This document shows positions 1-7,932 of a stretch of 64,000 nt of DNA, in pieces. The notes beneath the pieces were generated by a model. The model made no database searches, was not told the origin of the DNA, and saw only the letters and a list, made by a program, of their open reading frames with translations. Position 1 is the stretch's first letter. Each line of letters begins with the position of its first letter. The position numbers and the translations under genes are program-made. The DNA is from Anabaena sp. WA102 (GTDB lineage Bacteria; Cyanobacteriota; Cyanobacteriia; Cyanobacteriales; Nostocaceae), in assembly GCF_001277295.1 (NCBI RefSeq), contig NZ_CP011456.1, positions 2,294,001 to 2,358,000 on the forward strand. Direction: 5' to 3'.

Positions 1-841
1 AGGCATAGGGTCCATAGTCAAAACTTTCCCCGGTAATTGACATATTATCAGTATTCAGAACTGCATGACAAAAACCCGCTGCCATCCATTGTGCTACTAA
101 TTCGGCGACACGCTGCACTAATTCGGCATAAAATAAAGCATATTTATCATTTTCAGCTTGCAAATGCGGGTAATATTGTTCGATTACATGATCTAACAGT
201 TTTTGAGTTAAATCATGTCGTTTGAAATAGTTTAATCGTTCAAAAGTACCAAAACGAATATGAGATTTACTCATGCGAATCATGACAGAAGAACGAGTTG
301 GAGAAGGTTCATCACCGCGCCACAAACCCAAACCCGTTTCAATCATACTTAAACAGCGAGAAGTGCGAACGCCTAAACTATGAAGTGCTTCAGCGGCGAG
401 AACTTCCCGCACTCCTCCTTTAAGTGTTAACATTCCGTCACCACCGCGAGAGTAGGGGGTTCTTCCCGAACCTTTTGTGCCAAAATCGTATAATTCCCCA
501 TCAATACCCCGCACTTGTCCATAGAGAAAGCCTCTACCGTCACCTAATTGGGAGTTATATTGTCCAAATTGATAACCGTGATAACGTAGTGCTAATAGGG
601 GTTCTCGTCCCTCAAATTTACCAAAAGCGTTAATAAAATCTTCGTCTTTAACTACTTGGGGATCAACTCCTAAGCGTGGTAATAGTACGTCATTGCGCCA
701 ACGTAAAATATGTTGGGGAAATTCTTCCGCAACAACTTGATCATAGTAATCATCACCTAGAGATTCTAAGGCTGATTCATAATTGAGGGTAAGTAAAGGA
801 TTAGTAGAATGGGTGTGATTGGGAGTTTCATCCAGAGTCAT
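1..841 (-). CDS. selO: SelO (YdiU/UPF0061) protein adenylyltransferase, 3' end outside window
   Basis: The reverse strand reads open from an ATG at 841 to the left edge: 280 codons, with the C-terminal part missing. SelO is a pseudokinase-fold enzyme that transfers AMP from ATP to Ser/Thr/Tyr of target proteins and is linked to redox stress. The glycine-rich nucleotide-binding stretch GSGRTPYSRGGDG is at residues 124-136. NTDN at 263-266 is the conserved Asp/Asn metal-binding pair, followed by a DYGPYA element at 275-280, the expected order in this family. Upstream on its strand lies a repeat-rich spacer, so it appears to be transcribed alone. Confidence 0.93.
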   Translation of the reverse strand, partial: MTLDETPNHTHSTNPLLTLNYESALESLGDDYYDQVVAEEFPQHILRWRNDVLLPRLGVDPQVVKDEDFINAFGKFEGREPLLALRYHGYQFGQYNSQLGDGRGFLYGQVRGIDGELYDFGTKGSGRTPYSRGGDGMLTLKGGVREVLAAEALHSLGVRTSRCLSMIETGLGLWRGDEPSPTRSSVMIRMSKSHIRFGTFERLNYFKRHDLTQKLLDHVIEQYYPHLQAENDKYALFYAELVQRVAELVAQWMAAGFCHAVLNTDNMSITGESFDYGPYA

Positions 842-1207
842 TATAATTATGCTTAATGTGATATTTCTTTAATAATAGACAAAAAAGCTTACGATCTTTT
901 TATTTAGGGTTTGCTGATAGCGTAGCGTGGCGTAAGCCATAAAATTTGTCTATGAGGGCAGGGAACAGGGAATCTGACTTTTCCTGTTACAGCACTTCCT
1001 GATGTTATGAGGTCTAGTTTTTTATCGCCAAACAAGTAGGGGCGCAGGGTCTGCGCCCTCTATTGTATTTCATTAGATCGGGAATTGTTGTAAGTCTCGA
1101 AACATCCAAATAATCAGGGTTTTGGAATAAAGCCCTATTCTCAATAAATGATCTTTAATGAGAATAATCAGCGAAAAAATAGGACTTTGGGACATGGGTT
1201 ATAATAA
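842..1207. other. Gene-free spacer with dispersed repeats
   Basis: No supported gene. It contains a GATAGCG...GCGTAAGCCATA-type palindrome (about 914-941), a short GGGAACA heptamer run (about 960-972) and a copy of the GTAGGGGCGCAGGGTCTGCGCCC repeat (about 1036-1060). The last of these recurs at about 41909, 50220 and 55828. Confidence 0.6.
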
Positions 1208-1300
1208 GCGATCGCTCAACTGGAAAGATAACGGGAAAAGTCAGAAGCCTATCAACGCTACCTACAATCTATGGGCGTTAAGATTAAAATTACAAGATGA
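1208..1300 (+). pseudogene. Relic of a Uma2-family endonuclease C terminus
   Basis: One frame reads AIAQLER, a stop, then REKSEAYQRYLQSMGV and a terminal TGA. A Leu-rich, charged helix ending in a short 'LGI/MGV' motif is typical of the C terminus of cyanobacterial Uma2 (DUF820, PD-(D/E)XK-like) proteins. An internal TAA interrupts it and no catalytic domain is present upstream. I infer the decayed tail of a lost gene. The match rests on a short, low-complexity helix, so the family name is tentative. Confidence 0.35.
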
Positions 1301-1330
1301 TTAAGTTAATCAAATTAAACAGATAAATTA

Positions 1331-1561
1331 ATGCGTAAACAAGTTATCGAATATACATCTCCACTAGATGCGTTGATTGCCCTTACCAAACAGTTAAATG
1401 TTTATGAAATCAAGTACCAAATGAGTTCAGAAGATTTTTTTGCCAAATATAAGCAAGGAAAAACTTCTGATGATGAAGTGTTTGTCGAATGGGCAGGAAA
1501 TTATCAGCATTATCTAGCTTTACATCAAGAAATAACCAGCAAACTCCAAGATGTCGCGTAA
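1331..1561 (+). CDS. TumA-like antitoxin
   Basis: A 76-residue acidic protein with no signal peptide or membrane segment. It overlaps the next gene by 11 bases, the arrangement of a translationally coupled toxin-antitoxin pair with the antitoxin first. The downstream product resembles TumE toxins, so this gene is assigned as the TumA-type partner mainly by position and size. The sequence itself (a short predicted helical protein with a YxxxMSSEDFFxKY segment) fits antitoxins of cyanobacterial TumE pairs. Confidence 0.6.
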   Translation: MRKQVIEYTSPLDALIALTKQLNVYEIKYQMSSEDFFAKYKQGKTSDDEVFVEWAGNYQHYLALHQEITSKLQDVA

Positions 1562-1934
1562 ACTTATCCAAGCGTATTTAGATGAAATTGAGCAACTTTT
1601 ACTCAATTGCTCTAATGCATACATTGAGGAATATAGTGCAGTCATTTTAACGACAGAGCGGGCTAATCTCCGCATTAGGATACGTTTTGCAATTAGATAT
1701 TTACTAGCAGTCAGTGAAGCCTTTGTTGTTGTAGATAATCAGATTAAATATATTGATTACCGCTATCACTTTCAAGATGAGCAAAATAGTCTGATTTTTC
1801 GTTATGACAGTACACCACACTTTCCCAACTTGCCTAGTTTCCCCCACCATAAACATTTTTTTGACAATGTAATTGCTTGCGAAAAACCACATATAGCTGA
1901 TGTTCTACAAGAAGTGATGGATTTTTTAAAGTAG
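1551..1934 (+). CDS. TumE family (DUF6516-like) toxin
   Basis: A 127-residue protein. Residues about 70-105 carry the family pattern: YRYHFQD, then LIFRYDSTPHFPNLPSFPHHKH, i.e. a Tyr-Arg-Tyr-His start, an RYD motif and a His-rich PHHKH stretch. I associate this with DUF6516/TumE toxins, putative RNA-targeting components of TA pairs. Its start lies inside the upstream antitoxin gene. A palindromic repeat follows 50 bases after the stop and could serve as terminator. The catalytic mechanism is not visible from sequence. Confidence 0.7.
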   Translation: MSRKLIQAYLDEIEQLLLNCSNAYIEEYSAVILTTERANLRIRIRFAIRYLLAVSEAFVVVDNQIKYIDYRYHFQDEQNSLIFRYDSTPHFPNLPSFPHHKHFFDNVIACEKPHIADVLQEVMDFLK

Positions 1935-1980
1935 CTTATGAAAATTATTTATTTTCTTGAGAATGATAAATAAAAAAATA

Positions 1981-2011
1981 GATCCCCGACTTCTTCAAGA
2001 AGTCGGGGATC
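1981..2011. repeat. REP-like palindrome, copy 1
   Basis: Perfect 15-bp arms (GATCCCCGACTTCTT and its complement) around a single base. Related copies are at 2889-2919, 21537-21567, 43113-43143 and, truncated, 50160-50180. Its last base is the first base of the complementary stop codon of the 2011-2862 gene, so it may act as a bidirectional terminator between convergent genes. Confidence 0.85.
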
Positions 2012-2862
2012 TAAGGATTACAATATTCACATAAACTAGGATCAGCAAATTCTTGATTGTTAGGAAATAATAGTTGTTGGGTAAAACCGCATTTTTGACA
2101 TTGAAAAATTACTGCTTTAATTAATGAAGTTGGCTGATGACAAAGTTCACAAGGTAGTCCAGGGATTTTTTGATTAATCATAAAACCAGGAGTATGACAT
2201 TGGGGACATAAACTATTAATTTTATTAATTAAGTCTTGAGTAGCAAAGGCAATATTTTTCATCCTGGTAGGATTATACATTGCTCTCATATCTGTTTCTA
2301 TATGAAATTTACCATTTGTGTTTTTTATGGCAATTTCTACGGAATTGATTAGGTTTTCTTGGCTGGTAATACCTTTAATAAATTCTGTTGTTCCTGTAGA
2401 TATATTATCAAATGAAATTATTAACCCATGTTCAGGAAAACCTACTTTTTTACCAAATTCTTCAGCTTCTTCTAAACTAGATATAGTTTGATGATTAAAA
2501 TTAGTTTCTATAGAAAATAATTCACCAATAATTTCTAAATCATTTTCTTGATCCAAAAAAATAATTATTTCTCGGTTAGCATAAATATAGGGAATTAGGG
2601 GATGAGGTGCAAAACTTCCTTCACTAGCAATTGCTATTTTTTCATCATACATTTCCAAGGCTTTTTTAGCTTTTAACCTAGCAGTAATAATTTGTGTATC
2701 TGGACGTTTAATTTCTCTAGTAAAAGTTCCAAAAACATCAGTATTTAAGCCTTGAGGAACTATCAAATTAATTCCTAAATGTTCTTTCAATAAAGGAGAA
2801 ATTACTTTTTCTTTATTGTGCATTGTCGCCAAAATAGCCACGCGATTATTATATATTGACAT
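2011..2862 (-). CDS. DUF6671-like protein with two C-terminal zinc ribbons
   Basis: 283 residues, no signal peptide. The N-terminal domain (1 to about 210) begins VAILATMHNKEKVI and contains FGTFTREI (44-51) and IASEGSFAPHP (78-88), which I recall as hallmarks of the uncharacterised DUF6671 family. The C terminus has eight cysteines in two four-Cys sets (219/222/238/241 and 255/258/278/281), consistent with two zinc ribbons. The conserved SEGSFxPHP suggests an enzymatic or nucleotide-binding pocket, but the function is unknown. A GNAT fragment lies just upstream on the same strand. The first codons of this gene are also duplicated in decayed form near 21480-21511. Confidence 0.75.
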   Translation of the reverse strand: MSIYNNRVAILATMHNKEKVISPLLKEHLGINLIVPQGLNTDVFGTFTREIKRPDTQIITARLKAKKALEMYDEKIAIASEGSFAPHPLIPYIYANREIIIFLDQENDLEIIGELFSIETNFNHQTISSLEEAEEFGKKVGFPEHGLIISFDNISTGTTEFIKGITSQENLINSVEIAIKNTNGKFHIETDMRAMYNPTRMKNIAFATQDLINKINSLCPQCHTPGFMINQKIPGLPCELCHQPTSLIKAVIFQCQKCGFTQQLLFPNNQEFADPSLCEYCNP

Positions 2863-2888
2863 AATTTATTTCTCCATAATTATCTTCA

Positions 2889-2919
2889 GATCCCTGACTT
2901 GTCCAAGAAGTCGGGGATC
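2889..2919. repeat. REP-like palindrome, copy 2 (imperfect)
   Basis: Same element as 1981-2011 with mismatches in the left arm (GATCCCTGACTTGTC). It sits between the DUF6671-like gene and the truncated GNAT, at the same place relative to the GNAT reading frame as the copy at 21537-21567. Confidence 0.8.
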
Positions 2920-2934
2920 TGAGGTATTATAATA

Positions 2935-3219
2935 TTATAAATCTGATCGCCACTGGGAATTTGTCAAACTTGTAAAAATATGATCTTCCCATTTACCATT
3001 AATCATTAAATAATCTCTAGCATATCCTTCAACTACAAAACCAGCCCTTTTAAGAACATTACCACTGCGGCGATTATGGGGCATATAATTAGCCATAATG
3101 CGGTGCAGATTTAATTCTTGAAAAACATACTTAGTGGAAATAGACAAGGCTTCTGTCATGTAACCATAACCTTGTGCTGATTCTGCTAAACTGTATCCTA
3201 ATTGCAAAATAAATTTCAT
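2935..3219 (-). pseudogene. Truncated GNAT (RimJ/RimL-type) acetyltransferase
   Basis: From LGYSLAESAQGYGYMTEALS to the end, the 94-codon frame is nearly identical to the C-terminal half of the intact 190-aa acetyltransferase at 21575-22147. The N-terminal half is missing. The first codons (MKFILQ) come from different sequence after a breakpoint near 3204. The acetyl-CoA-binding QGYGYM loop is kept, but without the N-terminal strands the fold should not form. DNA identity from about 2971 to 3204 looks essentially complete, so the duplication is recent. Confidence 0.85.
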
Positions 3220-3222
3220 ATT

Positions 3223-3642
3223 CTAACAATAATGTTTACTGATAAATAAACAATAACGATTGTCATCTGTTAGTTTATAAGACAGTTTGTCAGCAATGGA
3301 GGACATTATTTGCAATCCCCGTCCTCTTTCTTGATCATTATCCTCTAATGCTGAAGTTATTTGCAATTGCTTTTCTAACTCAAAAGGTTCTCCCAAAGAC
3401 CATATCCGAATTTCTATATCTTCTTCGAGTCTAATAACTTCTAATTCAATCGGAGTTTCTCTGGGTAATTTTTTGTGGGCGTGTTCTACAACATTAATAA
3501 ATCCTTCGACTAGAAGTGTTTGTAATTCCCACCAAATTTTTTGATTATTAAATGGGGGCTGGTTGATTTGCTCCAGCCAGGATAAAACTTCACTTGTAGC
3601 ATTAATATCTGTATTGGTTTTTAGGTAGATTTTATGATTCAT
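3223..3642 (-). CDS. RsbW-like anti-sigma factor serine/threonine kinase
   Basis: A 139-residue GHKL (HATPase_c_2) protein. The N box EGFINVVEHAH is at 46-56 and the glycine box GRGLQIM at 107-113. Such proteins sequester a target (classically a sigma factor) and phosphorylate a STAS antagonist. It is divergent from the neighbouring phosphatase gene, and the cognate STAS gene lies just beyond (4964-5317). The set therefore looks like one partner-switching module. Its stop is only 3 bases from the truncated GNAT frame. Confidence 0.88.
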   Translation of the reverse strand: MNHKIYLKTNTDINATSEVLSWLEQINQPPFNNQKIWWELQTLLVEGFINVVEHAHKKLPRETPIELEVIRLEEDIEIRIWSLGEPFELEKQLQITSALEDNDQERGRGLQIMSSIADKLSYKLTDDNRYCLFISKHYC

Positions 3643-3734
3643 TGGTCAATCCATAGAATGTGAAAAAGAAAAATGTAAATCCTTAGACAAGATTTAATGT
3701 AGAGTAATTAATAAGTAATTATTCAAACTGTTTC

Positions 3735-4949
3735 ATGGTCAAAATGTTTAAAATCCTCGTCATTGATGATGATCCTATCTTACGAATGGTTTTGAAAAAA
3801 ACTCTGAAAACCCAGGGCTATGATGTTACCATAGCGGCTAATGGCGAAGAAGGAATAATAGAAGCAAAAAAATTATGTCCCGCTCTCATTATCTGTGATT
3901 GGGTAATGTCTGGGATAGATGGTTTACAAGTGTGTCGTCTGATTAAGTCAGATCCGGAATTAGCTACAACTTTTTTTATTCTTCTGACTGCAAAAGGAGC
4001 TTCTTTAGGAGAGGAAGATGATCGTGTTAGAGGATTGGATGCAGGAGCAGATGAATTTATTTCTAAACCCATTGAGATGAATGAATTAAAAGCACGGGTA
4101 AGAGCAGGATTAAGGCTACATCAATTAAGTCGAGATTTGCAGCATCAAAAGCAAATTTTAGAGCAGTTAAATCGAGATTTGCAGCATCAAAAGCAGGTTT
4201 TAGAAACCGAACTAGCTGAAGCTGCTGATTATGTGCGATCGCTTTTACCATTACCGATTATAGGATCAGTGACCATAGAATCTTTATTTGTACCTTCAGC
4301 ACAGTTGGGAGGGGATTGTTTTGATTACTATTGGATTGACGATGAGCATTTGGCAATTTATCTATTAGATGTCTCTGGTCATGGTGTAGGCTCGGCTTTG
4401 TTATCTGTATCTGTATTGAATATCTTGCGATCGCAGTCTCTACCAAATACTAATTTTTGTCAACCAGCAGAAGTTCTCAAGGCACTCAATGAGACTTTTC
4501 AAATGAGTAAACATGGCGATAAATACTTTACCATTTTGTACTGTGTTTTTAATCGTGTTAATCATCAGCTAGTTTATGGCAATGCTGGACATCCACCGGC
4601 TGTATTAATATTTGGAAATGATCCCTCCAGTATTGAGGTTATAAAACTAAAATCTCTAGATTTACCCATTGGCTTTTTACAAGATATCAGTTTTGAAACT
4701 GCTATTTTGGAAGTTGCAGAAAACAGCACTTTATATATTTTTAGTGATGGTGCTTACGAATTGCTGCAACCAGAGGGACAAATTTGGGGTTTCGACTCCT
4801 TCGTTAATTTATTGCTCACCCATAATCAGACAAATAACAATCATATTAATCAACTCTTACCTGAGATTATAAATATCAGCGGGAACGAAAATTTTGATGA
4901 TGATTTGTCTTTACTACAAGTTAATTTTAGTGGATATCAAAATCCCTAA
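3735..4949 (+). CDS. Response regulator with PP2C (RsbU/SpoIIE-type) phosphatase domain
   Basis: 404 residues. The receiver domain (about 5-122) has an acidic pocket at 11-13, phospho-acceptor Asp55 and Lys111. A coiled coil (about 128-165) follows, in which RDLQHQKQxLEQLN is directly repeated (about 133-155). The SpoIIE/RsbU phosphatase domain (about 180-400) shows LGGDCFDYY (191-199), LDVSGHG (211-217), GNAGHPP and a C-terminal DDDLSLL. Phosphorylation of the receiver probably controls dephosphorylation of the STAS protein encoded next door. An alternative start at codon 4 is possible. The opposite-strand kinase starts 93 bases away, giving a shared divergent promoter region. Confidence 0.92.
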   Translation: MVKMFKILVIDDDPILRMVLKKTLKTQGYDVTIAANGEEGIIEAKKLCPALIICDWVMSGIDGLQVCRLIKSDPELATTFFILLTAKGASLGEEDDRVRGLDAGADEFISKPIEMNELKARVRAGLRLHQLSRDLQHQKQILEQLNRDLQHQKQVLETELAEAADYVRSLLPLPIIGSVTIESLFVPSAQLGGDCFDYYWIDDEHLAIYLLDVSGHGVGSALLSVSVLNILRSQSLPNTNFCQPAEVLKALNETFQMSKHGDKYFTILYCVFNRVNHQLVYGNAGHPPAVLIFGNDPSSIEVIKLKSLDLPIGFLQDISFETAILEVAENSTLYIFSDGAYELLQPEGQIWGFDSFVNLLLTHNQTNNNHINQLLPEIINISGNENFDDDLSLLQVNFSGYQNP

Positions 4950-4963
4950 GATGTAAACTTTTA

Positions 4964-5317
4964 TCAAGGTTGTTTGAAAAGTTTTTGGCGATTTGCTAGT
5001 TCTAATACTTTGCTGTCAAACTCTTTTCTATTACTTAATATGTTCAAAACTCGATCAATTTTCGTTAATTCAAATAACATTTTGACTTGCTCATTAATGG
5101 AACATACAAATAGTTCTCCTTTAGCATTTCTCACACTTTGCATTGCTCCTACTAAAGCACCTAAACCAGAACTATCAATAAAACTCACCTTTGACATATC
5201 AATCAATAGCATATTAAATCCATTATTAAGGATATCAGTAATTTGACGACGTAATTCGTTACCGGCGGTGGCGTTTAAAATTCCTGATGGTTCAAAGACG
5301 TGAATTTTAGAAGTCAT
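4964..5317 (-). CDS. STAS-domain anti-sigma factor antagonist (RsbV/SpoIIAA-like)
   Basis: 117 residues, a single STAS domain. The phosphorylation loop FIDSSGLGAL (46-55) contains the Ser pair at 49-50; by analogy with SpoIIAA the second serine is the expected phospho-site. It is convergent with the phosphatase gene, 14 bases apart. With the RsbW-like kinase it forms the third component of a partner switch. The next gene on the same strand is the cellulose-synthase-like GT2, about 300 bases further on, which suggests exopolysaccharide output as the regulated process. Confidence 0.92.
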   Translation of the reverse strand: MTSKIHVFEPSGILNATAGNELRRQITDILNNGFNMLLIDMSKVSFIDSSGLGALVGAMQSVRNAKGELFVCSINEQVKMLFELTKIDRVLNILSNRKEFDSKVLELANRQKLFKQP

Positions 5318-5614
5318 AAATTATCTTCCTTTCTGTGTTAGTTTGTAAATTTGCTATTGAAAATCGTCATATCTATTTAAAATTCTACTACTATTTAAGG
5401 CATTTTGTAGAACTTTAAAAAATAGATTTATAAGCAATAAGAACTTTCATTTTTGAGATTATACGAGTTCAAAAAAAGTCAAGAAGAGATGTAAACAAGA
5501 AAAGCTCAATATAACCAGTTTCCAAACCTCTCCCCACAGGGTTAGGGGGTTAAGTTTTGTGGTTCTATGCAATTCGTTTGAAACACCCTTTTAGAGATAA
5601 TTAATGAATTACCT

Positions 5615-7687
5615 CTACTTTACTTCTGTTTTGTGTAAGTCCTGTGGTTGCCAAACAGCAGCGCTGATAATTGCCCAAAGTAGAGATAAAATATATATAC
5701 CCCATAATGTGTTGATCAAATAAACCCAAGGAGTTTCTAACTGACCAATAGCGAAACGATATATACTCCATATTATACCTAAAATCATCAAAATAAACAC
5801 AGTTAGTTGTGGCCAGATTAGCTGGAGATAAATTCCTGATTGTCGCTGCTTAGGTGTAACCTGAAATTTAATAGGTTGTCCGGTTAATACACTCCATGCA
5901 GATTGAATGAATAGGGGAAATAAAGAGATAGAATATTGTTCTGAACGCCATAATTCCGCAGCATTAATTCCCCAACCAGCGGCTAAAAAAGTCAACCTAT
6001 TAATTATAAAAGCTGGAAGAAAATGGATAGTAAAATCAAAGCCATAAGTTTCCACGGGGATAGTTCCCGTAAAAAAATAGATAATGGGACAAGCAATGAA
6101 AATCAAAGTTGCAAACCCAGAAAAATAACTATATGTTGTCTTAAAATAGTGTAATCGTTGCCAAAATGTCAGTCCTGGTTTGGTGAGAGGATTTTCTCTC
6201 ATTAACACTTGAATTGTGCCTTGAGACCAGCGCATTCGCTGTTTGAGGGTAGAACTTAAATCATCAGGAGCAAGTCCTTCTGCTAATAATTCATGATGAT
6301 AAATTGATTTCCAACCAGAACTATGCAACCGCATGGCTGTATTCATATCTTCGGTAATACTATTACTAGAAACACCACCAATTAATTCAAATTCATCTAA
6401 TTTTTTGCCATCTTTGACAAATTCATCTGCAAAATATTGTAAACCCACACTAACTAATGCTTCTCTTCTTAGGACTGCATTTGTACCTGTGTAGAAAGCT
6501 GAATTCATGCCATCTTTACCCTGTTGAATGGGTCCATAAAATAAATTGGCTCGATGTCCAAAGGGGTCTCCAGGAGGAATATTATAAAAATCTTGGGGAG
6601 TTTGCACAAATGCAATGCGGTTTGGTTCATATTTTCCTGAATACAAATTATAGGTATAGAAATATGGCAAAACTCGCTTTAAAAATGCTGGTTTAGGAAC
6701 ATGATCTGCATCTAAAGTAAGAATAAAATCTCCTGCGGTCTCTCCAGAAAAAATGGCGTAATTGAGATTACCTGCTTTAGCATGATGAGGTACTCCTGGT
6801 TGTTTAGGACGAGCAATATACCGCAACCTAACCAGTTGCACAAGTTCTAATTCTTTTTGACGAATTGCTAATTCTAATGCGCTACGTTCATGATTAAGAT
6901 GTTCATATATAGTTGATTTACTGGCATGATGACTATTTTGATTTTGAGGATTTAACCAGAGAATAAACTGTTGTAAACTGTGGACAAATCTAGAGGGAAT
7001 ATCCTCGAAAGTATTTGAAGTATTTAAGGTATTTAAAGATGATTTTTGCAGCCATTCTTCAGCGGCTTTTACTTCAGGTGCTAGATTTTCTAGTTGCTCA
7101 ATTCGTTGATTTAAAGTAGATAATTCCGCGTCAATTCGATTAGCTTCCTGTTGTAATAATGGTGATTGTAAATCCTCCAGAGCTAATCTTTCTGACATAG
7201 CTCGCATTTGTTCAGAATTACCATCATCTAATACATATACACGCAGCTTTGTGGTTGGATAATCTATTGCTAAAGCTGCTCTAGCAGTTTCTTCCACCAT
7301 TTCTGAGGGTTCATTATAGCAGGTTATAAACACATCTACATTTGCCCAATCACAGGTAGGGAGAGGTGGGCTTAACTGATTGAGAGACTTAACCTGTCGG
7401 ACTATAGGCCGCCATAATCCGATGACAAACATAACTCCTCCGAAATAGCTGTAAATTTCCGCCAGCAATAAAGGAATAGACAGCCATAGAGCATCAAAGT
7501 TGATAGAATGGGTTATCCGCCATTGTAAATACCAAGCACCAAAAATTAAGTTGATTTCCGCTAAGTACCGAAAAAGTAGGGTTCTTTTTTTCAGTGTTGA
7601 ACGGCTATTACCGGAAAAATTCGCTGAATCATAACTAGAGGAGGCTGAATTCATTTTGCTACCAAAAATAAAATTTAAATTAGTCAA
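5615..7687 (-). CDS. Cellulose-synthase-like family 2 glycosyltransferase (BcsA-related)
   Basis: 690 residues: two N-terminal membrane helices (about 38-55 and 66-92), a cytoplasmic GT2 domain and about four to five C-terminal membrane helices. The processive GT2 signature is complete: DDG at 154-156, DADH at 326-329, TED at 445-447 and QRMRW at 483-487. The region from about 165 to 285, between the first Asp motif and RYIARP, is a Glu/Leu/Gln-rich insertion with coiled-coil character that bacterial BcsA lacks. I see no PilZ domain at the C terminus, so direct c-di-GMP control is not evident. Met12 is an alternative start. Probable role: polymerising and exporting a beta-glucan-like chain; the exact sugar is unknown. 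Confidence 0.9.
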   Translation of the reverse strand: MTNLNFIFGSKMNSASSSYDSANFSGNSRSTLKKRTLLFRYLAEINLIFGAWYLQWRITHSINFDALWLSIPLLLAEIYSYFGGVMFVIGLWRPIVRQVKSLNQLSPPLPTCDWANVDVFITCYNEPSEMVEETARAALAIDYPTTKLRVYVLDDGNSEQMRAMSERLALEDLQSPLLQQEANRIDAELSTLNQRIEQLENLAPEVKAAEEWLQKSSLNTLNTSNTFEDIPSRFVHSLQQFILWLNPQNQNSHHASKSTIYEHLNHERSALELAIRQKELELVQLVRLRYIARPKQPGVPHHAKAGNLNYAIFSGETAGDFILTLDADHVPKPAFLKRVLPYFYTYNLYSGKYEPNRIAFVQTPQDFYNIPPGDPFGHRANLFYGPIQQGKDGMNSAFYTGTNAVLRREALVSVGLQYFADEFVKDGKKLDEFELIGGVSSNSITEDMNTAMRLHSSGWKSIYHHELLAEGLAPDDLSSTLKQRMRWSQGTIQVLMRENPLTKPGLTFWQRLHYFKTTYSYFSGFATLIFIACPIIYFFTGTIPVETYGFDFTIHFLPAFIINRLTFLAAGWGINAAELWRSEQYSISLFPLFIQSAWSVLTGQPIKFQVTPKQRQSGIYLQLIWPQLTVFILMILGIIWSIYRFAIGQLETPWVYLINTLWGIYILSLLWAIISAAVWQPQDLHKTEVK

Positions 7688-7932
7688 TTAGCGGTTGTTT
7701 GTTTTTATACGAGTCACGTATTTGATTTTTGATTTGAACTCCCATGGTTGTCCATAGCCAGTCTATAGTCCTTGATATTTTTTAGATATCACTGAGGATT
7801 CCTGTAGCTTGTTAAAGTAGAGTTGTTATTTAATGTATCAGATTTTTGGTGTCATTTCTAACTATAGCGAAGTGATTCTGTCTTCTCTAGCACTCTAGTC
7901 CTCCCTGAATGGTTCTCAAATTTTATTTATAA
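7688..7932. promoter_or_regulatory. Divergent intergenic region, GT2 / DUF3131
   Basis: 245 bases between the divergently transcribed GT2 and 1024-aa DUF3131 genes. It must contain both promoters, but I could not assign -10/-35 elements confidently. No dispersed repeat is present here, in contrast to most spacers in the window. Confidence 0.4.

Noticed and set aside
37..633. Two forward frames near the left edge
   Set aside because: Antisense of selO, whose catalytic motifs are clear on the reverse strand.
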